11,315 nucleotides of DNA from UBA9647 sp049522195. Lineage in GTDB: Bacteria; Bacteroidota; Ignavibacteria; UBA10030. The stretch spans positions 1-11,315 of the forward strand of contig JBEKOB010000111.1 in the NCBI GenBank assembly GCA_049522195.1. The letters run 5' to 3'. Positions 5,904-11,315 of the stretch are shown piece after piece. Positions within the stretch are counted from its first letter, which is position 1; every line of letters starts with the position of its first letter. A program made the translations under genes and the position numbers. The notes below the pieces were generated by a model. That model had not been told where the DNA came from and did not search any database. It saw only the letters and a program-made list of their open reading frames with translations.

Positions 5904-8051
5904 TTACCGGATAATCACGAGCTTCTGATAGGCAGTATCTCCTGCCTTGTACTTCAATTGATTTGTCACGGGATCGGTGTAGTCCGCCGTCACGGTGAAG
6001 TGGACGATGTATACGCCACTGACAACCACCTGGCGGGATGACGTGATCGAGTTCCACGTTTCGTCTCCACTTCCGTTCTCGTGGTTGATGGTATTAATCA
6101 GATCACCGTTCTCCGTGTAGATTCTGATCGTGCAGTGGCCCGGGATATTGAGGAACATGATCTTGTCGGGTTCGCCAGGGAATTGCAGGCCAGGAGCAGC
6201 AATGTTGTAAGGATTCGGTACAATCCGGATGGCGGAGAGACTTTGGCCCGCCATCCTGCGAAGATAGGCAGGCTGGTTTGTCTTGGTGTAGAAACGGCTG
6301 CTAACCAATTGTCCTGTCGGGTTCGGCCCGCCAGACGTATTGTTGCTTCCATCAGAGTATGCGGAAATGTAATAATAGTAGGAGAAGCCGCGTTGTGCGG
6401 ACACGTCGTCGTAGGACGTGGAGTTGGGTCCAAGGTTCGCGATGAGCTGATACGTTGTGTCAGGTTTTCCTGTCGCACGGTAGATCACGTACCCGCCAAA
6501 GCCGGCGCTACTCTTGGATGGACTGGGATCCCACGTCAAGCTGATTCGGTCGCCTCCCGAGGTTATGTTAAAGATGGGAGGCGGAAGAGGGGGTTGCGGG
6601 ATTTGATACCCGAGGTCATAGTTGCGCTTTGCCCGGCTGAAAGTCCTCATGATTGAATCCCTGCCGGTGTAAATCCATGTATCTTTGAACACGTCCTTGT
6701 CAGTTGTCGTTGTGCCATTCGGCAGCACGAATGGTCCCATGTAACTTGCATCGCTATATGCTTTCTTCCACTGCCAGCCAAGGGAATCGCACTTTTCGTG
6801 GCTCAGTCCGGCCACACCTTCTGCAACCACGACGACAACACTGTCGCCGGGGGCGAGATCCCACGGTCCGAAGTTCGTCCAGACGTTGGTGCCGCCGCCA
6901 TCACCGTGGACAATCCAGGGATCAGGTTTCGTCGCCATATAGACTTCATCCATACGCTCTGATGGACTGCCAAGTCCGAGGTATGGAATGCCACTCAGCA
7001 TCTTGTACAAGGACGTATGGAACGATGCTGTTCCGATGGTCATGTCGCCGAGACTCGGGTAGGTGTCCCCGGCATGCCAGCCGAGTGTGTTGGGCTGTGC
7101 CGGGTCATCGGACTTGTTGGAAGGGCTCTTGTCGACATGAAGGACGACAAGGCCGGCGAACTGTGGAGCACGAAACCTTCCGTTCCCTGTCACATATGGT
7201 CCGCCGATGTTGTCGAACGAGTTCACGGCTGACTGGCCCGCCCACTCGTACCCTGCGCGGAGCCATTGGGGGATCGGACTTGCCTCGGTCAGCTTTTCGC
7301 CGGCATGCGAAGCATAATCTTCGCCACGTCTCGTCACCCAGCTGTGCTTGCCCCAGTCCTGTCCGTCGGCGATACTGAAGGACCCCTCGCGGCTGACGGA
7401 ATAGCGAATGCCGAATCCGAACCGAAATCCTTTGACCGTTGCGTTGAGCGTCTTATTCGTGGTGCCGTCGACGTACCCTGTGTTCTTGAACGTGAATTCT
7501 ATGATGAAGTAGTTGTCGTGGTACTGCTGGCTGAAGGCCAGGACCCGGCGTGTCATGGTCACACCCATCGAAGTATTCACGATGTTTGTGACAATGCGGT
7601 CAGGAATCTGGTTGGGGTCGATCACGTCGATATCACCCCTGTAGGGCTGATTGATGTCCGTTCCATCCACGTAGACGGTGGGGAGGTCGATTTTTGCCGA
7701 TTGCATGTCAGCGATTGGGAAGAGTGAGATTCTGGCGTATGCCGCTGTGAAGGAGACACAATAGTTGTCCCAGTGCTGGCTCTTCGAATCTGTGAAATCC
7801 AGTGCACCGATCCATTGCCGCTCGATGACGGAATTGTCAGTGTACTGGTAGTCAGCCGGCCAGACCATTCCTTCGTAGTACACGTTGTTCCATGCGCGTT
7901 CCGAACCATAGGCAGTGAATCTGCTCTGGAGTGTGCCGATGCGCACGTACCGCTGTTGCGTTTCCGGCACCTGGGCTGACGCAAACGAAAGAGCCAGTAG
8001 CATACCGGCTGTAAGTGCAAGGATGTATGTTGCTGTACGAGTACGAAACAT
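5904..8051 (-). CDS. Secreted fibronectin type III protein with sorting-tail-like C-terminus
   Basis: The 715-residue protein begins with a Sec signal peptide (hydrophobic 9-22, likely cleavage after ASA at 24-26). Residues ~30-485 form a long region, rich in aromatic residues and Gly/Asp, that I cannot assign to a family. Residues ~487-578 are a fibronectin type III domain: a proline-rich linker, LTWDPSP (505-511), GGYVIYRA (519-526) and YYYYISAYSDG (558-568). The last ~108 residues start with IRIVPNPYN (608-616), contain RIYTENGDLI (643-652) and GVYIVHF (679-685), and end in YQKLVIIR. This beta-sandwich layout resembles type IX secretion sorting domains and the related FlgD-like tails, but without the exact canonical ending. 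The frame is open to 8072; the ATG at 8049-8051 is chosen because GGGAG stands seven bases before it. It lies 37 bp after the receptor gene, so it is probably the exported or surface partner of the receptor. Secretion is well supported; function unknown. Confidence 0.75.
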   Translation of the reverse strand: MFRTRTATYILALTAGMLLALSFASAQVPETQQRYVRIGTLQSRFTAYGSERAWNNVYYEGMVWPADYQYTDNSVIERQWIGALDFTDSKSQHWDNYCVSFTAAYARISLFPIADMQSAKIDLPTVYVDGTDINQPYRGDIDVIDPNQIPDRIVTNIVNTSMGVTMTRRVLAFSQQYHDNYFIIEFTFKNTGYVDGTTNKTLNATVKGFRFGFGIRYSVSREGSFSIADGQDWGKHSWVTRRGEDYASHAGEKLTEASPIPQWLRAGYEWAGQSAVNSFDNIGGPYVTGNGRFRAPQFAGLVVLHVDKSPSNKSDDPAQPNTLGWHAGDTYPSLGDMTIGTASFHTSLYKMLSGIPYLGLGSPSERMDEVYMATKPDPWIVHGDGGGTNVWTNFGPWDLAPGDSVVVVVAEGVAGLSHEKCDSLGWQWKKAYSDASYMGPFVLPNGTTTTDKDVFKDTWIYTGRDSIMRTFSRAKRNYDLGYQIPQPPLPPPIFNITSGGDRISLTWDPSPSKSSAGFGGYVIYRATGKPDTTYQLIANLGPNSTSYDDVSAQRGFSYYYYISAYSDGSNNTSGGPNPTGQLVSSRFYTKTNQPAYLRRMAGQSLSAIRIVPNPYNIAAPGLQFPGEPDKIMFLNIPGHCTIRIYTENGDLINTINHENGSGDETWNSITSSRQVVVSGVYIVHFTVTADYTDPVTNQLKYKAGDTAYQKLVIIR

Positions 8052-8058
8052 CGTGGTT

Positions 8059-8063
8059 CTCCC
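8059..8063 (-). promoter_or_regulatory. Ribosome binding site that sets the FnIII protein start
   Basis: GGGAG lies seven bases before the ATG at 8049-8051 and inside the 37-bp gap after the receptor gene. It overlaps the seven extra in-frame codons of the longer reading frame, which argues against the upstream start. Confidence 0.65.
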
Positions 8064-8088
8064 TATTAACAATTCAGAGTAAGCGAGC

Positions 8089-11000
8089 TCAGAAGTTGAG
8101 TCTGATGCCGAACGAGAAATCTCGCGGGTTCAGGAATGTAGCGGAGACATCATTCGGCATATCGATATAAGATCTGTTTGCTTTCCGCACGTTGTTCCGG
8201 GCAGTGATCGCGGGATCATTGTTCGGATTTGGTTCCAGCGGATCATACGCAACACCGTTCGGACGATAGTCTCCGAGTCTGTCATTTCCTTTCTTATCAC
8301 CGTCTTCCCAGGAGAAGCAGAGGGATGCAAGGTAATCATTCCAATCGTAGTTGTCGACAAAGCCTGCGTAGTTCAACGTTTTGAAATTGAACACGTTCTT
8401 CACATCCATATAGATCTGGACGTCGTAGCTGGCAAAATGGAAGCTCTTCATAAACCGGATATCGATGTTCGCATTATCTTTCCACTGTACATTGTCGACG
8501 ATACCGGGGATGGAGTTGGGATTGTACGTGCCATAGCTTCCCGCTTGCCACGTGGCCAGAATATTGAGGTTCCAACCTTCCAGCAGTCTCGCTCCCATGA
8601 ACGTTGGTCCGATTCCTTCCGGCGTGCTCAGGGTGACGTTTGCGCGCGCGTATGGCTGCGGATGTGGCTTTGACTGATACGGATTCTGCTGAAGATAAGC
8701 ACGTTGTTTGTTGACGTCCTGATAGTACGTCGTCAGGTCGAAGTAACCGGAAGAGCCGACGTCATACGTGTAGTTGATGAAGCCAGTGATCCACGATCCG
8801 CCGACCTTCGTCAGGGTTGCCTCGAATCCTCTGATGTCAGCGTAATTGTTGCTTGCTGCCGAATAGTACTGCACCGACGAGTTGATGTTCTGATAGTAGA
8901 CCCAGCCCGGTTGATGCGCGATGTCCTTGTAGTACGCAGCGAGATTTACCAGGAACATGTTGAATGCGTTTTGCTCGAACCCCAACTCGTACGAAACTGT
9001 CTTCTCGAACTGCATGTTCGGATTGCCGAGGTACGTCACAAGCCCGTTGGATTCCCGCTGGAGACGGAACCTGTCTGTCGATGCCGGTTCGGAGACGAAG
9101 TGGCCGTAGTTGAAATAGAGCTTTGAGTCTTCAGTGATCGGGTGCGAGATGCCGAGTCGTGGACTCACATACGTCTCTGACTTTGCCTTCTGCTGCGGGG
9201 CTTGCGGTAGAAGTGTATTGCCCTGACCTGCGCTCAACAGAATGTCATACGGAGTGAGATCATAGAAGTCTGAGTTGGGATTGGAGTAGTCGAACCTCAC
9301 ACCCACGTTCGCGATGAAGCCGTTGAATTCAAGCTTGTCCTGTGCATACACTCCCAACCTGTACGGGAATACATGGTAGATCTGGCTCCGTGTCCACGTT
9401 GACATCGACGGGCTGTAGGTCCCGGAATTGATATTGAGATCATCGTATGTAAACTGGAAACCAACCTTGACCTGGTTGTCGCGATCAAGCTGGCTCGTGA
9501 GTGCGGCGCGGACCGACGTCGTGGAGTTGACGGTCTGGTCGCGACCGAGGTTCATCCACCCTCCCATGCTCATCACGCCGTCAATGGACCCGGTGCTATA
9601 GCCCCAGTAGCCATTGGGAGATTCATCGACGTAGTAGCCGGGCAAGGGCTGGAAAACTTTTGATGTGTCCCTTGTTGGCTCCTGGAACGTGCTGTAGCGG
9701 CTTTGGTTCCTCTGAAGGGAGACTTCATAGAATGTCAGTGAGCTGAGCATATGCGTCAGCGTCGCACCAAGTGTGTAACGGTACACCGAGCTGGGGCTGT
9801 ATCGATCGGGCATATACAGCGCGTTCATTCCGTCGGTACTGCTCAGCAGGTCCGCGACTTCGGCCTGGCTTTTCATAAGATAGCCTGTTGGTGCAGTCGT
9901 CCATTCATAGGGCGAAGCCGAGTTCTCCTCTCCATACAAGCCAATGATAATCAGCTTCATCGTTGACGTGATTTCCGATGTCAGCTTGATTTGCGTGTGA
10001 TTGTCTGTGTACGCGTCGCGGGAAAGTGGGTAGATGAACATATTCTGATCGTTCACATACGACGCATAGAAACGGAGATTGCCGAGCATTTCCCCGACAA
10101 CAGGAACTGGTCCGCCAAACCCAAGGTCGATGTTGTAGTCAGGCTTCGTGATGTCTCCGTGTCTGCGCCGCTGCCATTCCCAGAGCGCCTGTGCACCAGC
10201 CGGTGTCAGGTCATTGGTGGGATCTTTGTCCTGAAGGGTTGCAAGTGCGACGGCATTCCATCCCTGGAAGTAGGGGTATTGTTTCTGTGTGTACGCATCC
10301 CACGCGCCATTCTTGGTGCCTGTCCAACAGACCGCAGGGTCCGTATAGGGGCGGTTGAAGTAAGAATTCTGATCGTAGAAGGACATGCCCATGTGTTTTG
10401 GTGCGGGTGGGCGGTACCGCACATTGAAGGTCCCGTTGTAGTGCCCTCTGTCCCCTTCTTTCGTGACGACGTTCACCACACCCGAGCGCATGTTGCCGTA
10501 TTCGGCGGTGAATCCGCCGGTTTGCACCTGCACTTCCTTTGTGGAGGACAAGCCGACACCCGCGTAGGGAGTATTCGAGCGTTCGTCGTTCACCACGAAC
10601 CCGTCGACAATAAACGAGACCTGATTCGACGATCGTGTCCCAAGCGCATTGTCCAAGCCTCCGTTCCGAATGACGATGCCGTCGGTTCCCAGCTGGATGC
10701 CGGCCTGCAGGACGAGGGCCTCCGTCACCGTCTGGATAGGCATGACCTCGACAGTCTTCGTCTCTATGTTGAACTGGCTCGCCGAAATGTCCTTGGTGAC
10801 AATCGGACGCTGCGCTGTGACAACTACTTCGCCCGTCACGAGCGCTGTGGCCTTGATCTCTGCGTCAATCGTTGTGGTAAGGTCGATCTCAACACGGACA
10901 TTGTTGACCACCGTCTTCGCGTAGCCGATCATGCCGAACCTGAGAGTATACGCACCCGGCGGAACATTCAGGATGGTGTAGTACCCGTCCACGTCCGTCG

Positions 11001-11163
11001 CTGCACCGACCGTCGTGCCCTCGATCGTCACGTCGACGCCCGGAAGCGGCTGACGGTTCTCAGCATCGACAACCCGGCCCGTTATTTTCCCGTGCGGGCC
11101 GGCGATGAGTGATGCAGACCAGCAAACGAGAATCGAAAGTAGTAGAATTGTTGCTTTCCTCAT
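8089..11163 (-). CDS. TonB-dependent outer-membrane receptor with carboxypeptidase-regulatory-like domain
   Basis: This 1024-residue outer-membrane protein probably imports a large ligand using energy passed on by TonB. After a signal peptide (1-21), residues ~26-104 form a CarboxypepD_reg-like beta-sandwich (GKITGRVVDAENRQPLPGV, YYTILNVPPGAYTLRF). Then comes GEVVVTAQRP (111-120), typical of the junction before the plug. The plug (~125-235) includes VSFIVDGFVVND (182-193) and EYGNMRSGVVNVVTKEG (221-237). The rest is a beta-barrel rich in alternating aromatic residues that ends in FSFGIRLNF, with the C-terminal Phe needed for outer-membrane assembly. The architecture resembles SusC-type receptors, but no SusD-like lipoprotein lies next to it. 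A longer frame starts at a TTG at 11184; the ATG at 11161-11163 is preferred because GAGGAG stands seven bases upstream and the signal peptide follows directly. It is followed by the FnIII gene and preceded by the PorV-like gene. Family certain; ligand unknown. Confidence 0.93.
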   Translation of the reverse strand: MRKATILLLSILVCWSASLIAGPHGKITGRVVDAENRQPLPGVDVTIEGTTVGAATDVDGYYTILNVPPGAYTLRFGMIGYAKTVVNNVRVEIDLTTTIDAEIKATALVTGEVVVTAQRPIVTKDISASQFNIETKTVEVMPIQTVTEALVLQAGIQLGTDGIVIRNGGLDNALGTRSSNQVSFIVDGFVVNDERSNTPYAGVGLSSTKEVQVQTGGFTAEYGNMRSGVVNVVTKEGDRGHYNGTFNVRYRPPAPKHMGMSFYDQNSYFNRPYTDPAVCWTGTKNGAWDAYTQKQYPYFQGWNAVALATLQDKDPTNDLTPAGAQALWEWQRRRHGDITKPDYNIDLGFGGPVPVVGEMLGNLRFYASYVNDQNMFIYPLSRDAYTDNHTQIKLTSEITSTMKLIIIGLYGEENSASPYEWTTAPTGYLMKSQAEVADLLSSTDGMNALYMPDRYSPSSVYRYTLGATLTHMLSSLTFYEVSLQRNQSRYSTFQEPTRDTSKVFQPLPGYYVDESPNGYWGYSTGSIDGVMSMGGWMNLGRDQTVNSTTSVRAALTSQLDRDNQVKVGFQFTYDDLNINSGTYSPSMSTWTRSQIYHVFPYRLGVYAQDKLEFNGFIANVGVRFDYSNPNSDFYDLTPYDILLSAGQGNTLLPQAPQQKAKSETYVSPRLGISHPITEDSKLYFNYGHFVSEPASTDRFRLQRESNGLVTYLGNPNMQFEKTVSYELGFEQNAFNMFLVNLAAYYKDIAHQPGWVYYQNINSSVQYYSAASNNYADIRGFEATLTKVGGSWITGFINYTYDVGSSGYFDLTTYYQDVNKQRAYLQQNPYQSKPHPQPYARANVTLSTPEGIGPTFMGARLLEGWNLNILATWQAGSYGTYNPNSIPGIVDNVQWKDNANIDIRFMKSFHFASYDVQIYMDVKNVFNFKTLNYAGFVDNYDWNDYLASLCFSWEDGDKKGNDRLGDYRPNGVAYDPLEPNPNNDPAITARNNVRKANRSYIDMPNDVSATFLNPRDFSFGIRLNF

Positions 11164-11170
11164 GATTGAA

Positions 11171-11176
11171 CTCCTC
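11171..11176 (-). promoter_or_regulatory. Ribosome binding site that sets the receptor start
   Basis: GAGGAG, seven bases before the ATG at 11161-11163, is a near-consensus Shine-Dalgarno sequence within the 60-bp gap after the PorV-like gene. The upstream TTG of the longer frame has none. Confidence 0.75.
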
Positions 11177-11223
11177 TGTGACAAGACTCTCTTGGGAATT
11201 GCATTCTGATCAACGGAGCGGTC

Positions 11224-11315
11224 TTACAGGGAAAACTTCACTGACAGTCGCTGGATATTGTTGAATATCTTGTGTGGCATGAACGAGTAGTCCATGCCGA
11301 TGCCGAATTTCCGCA
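11224..11315 (-). CDS. C-terminal end of a PorV/PorQ-like outer-membrane barrel protein (partial)
   Basis: The minus strand is open from the right edge to a TAA at 11224-11226, giving the last 29 residues of a protein. They read as two closing beta-strands: FGIGMDYSFMP, a short turn with KIFNNIQR, and LSVKFSL. A strand with alternating aromatics, then F-x-N-x-x-R and a final strand of small and hydrophobic residues is how PorV/PorQ family barrels commonly end, and this gene pairs well with the receptor and sorting-tail protein next to it. With only 29 residues the family call is tentative; any eight- to sixteen-stranded outer-membrane barrel would look similar. Its gap to the receptor gene is 60 bp on the same strand, without a visible terminator, so I infer a shared transcript. 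Confidence 0.5.
   Translation of the reverse strand, partial: RKFGIGMDYSFMPHKIFNNIQRLSVKFSL

Noticed and set aside
6081..6656. A 191-codon plus-strand frame inside the FnIII protein gene
   Set aside because: It overlaps the FnIII and sorting-tail regions, whose motifs are clear on the minus strand; the plus-strand product shows no motif or signal peptide.
8704..9126. A 140-codon plus-strand frame inside the receptor gene
   Set aside because: Also codon-aligned antisense to the receptor, with the same skewed Val/Arg composition; no independent evidence for a gene.
9991..11112. A 373-codon open frame on the plus strand, antisense to the TonB receptor
   Set aside because: Its codons are exactly in register with those of the receptor on the other strand, a setting that often keeps a frame open by codon bias alone. 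Its translation is rich in Val, Arg and Asp without any recognisable domain, and the receptor is certain.

Overview
The window most likely comes from a bacterium of the Bacteroidota/Chlorobi/Ignavibacteria (FCB) group with moderate GC content (I judge it slightly above 50% by eye; not computed). The lineage inference rests on three things: a large outer-membrane TonB-dependent receptor with an N-terminal carboxypeptidase-regulatory-like domain, the C-terminus of what looks like a PorV/PorQ-type outer-membrane barrel, and a secreted fibronectin-III protein whose last ~110 residues resemble the sorting tails of this group. I cannot place it to genus.

Layout, left to right. (1) 1-1023, plus strand: the C-terminal 340 residues of a five-bladed beta-propeller protein of the GH43/GH32-like superfamily, cut by the left edge. 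(2) 1171-2031, minus: uppP/bacA, undecaprenyl-diphosphatase, convergent with the propeller gene. (3) 2161-3024, minus: a lipoprotein with about six YwqK/MORN-like repeats. (4) 3216-5711, minus: an orphan hybrid sensor histidine kinase (Cache, PAS, HisKA, HATPase, receiver). (5) 5856-5879: a strong GC hairpin that ends the last transcription unit. (6) That unit reads right to left: a PorV/PorQ-like barrel (only its C-terminus, 11224-11315), then a TonB-dependent receptor (8089-11163), then a secreted FnIII protein (5904-8051). The gaps are 60 and 37 bp, so I infer one operon that builds an outer-membrane transport or surface-display system.

Five of the six intact or partial genes besides the propeller lie on the minus strand or are edge-cut on it. 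All intergenic gaps are under 200 bp. I see no tRNA or rRNA gene, CRISPR array, transposase, insertion sequence or attachment site. Several starts had to be moved inward from the longest reading frame (lipoprotein, FnIII protein, receptor), because only the internal ATG has a Shine-Dalgarno sequence and is followed directly by a signal peptide.

Taken as a whole this is a fairly ordinary chromosomal stretch with a cell-envelope theme (lipid-carrier recycling, surface lipoprotein, membrane sensor, outer-membrane uptake or secretion). I found no convincing previously undescribed system. The parts most worth a second look are the receptor/FnIII/PorV-like cassette, which has no SusD-type partner visible, and the ~455-residue N-terminal region of the FnIII protein, which I cannot assign.
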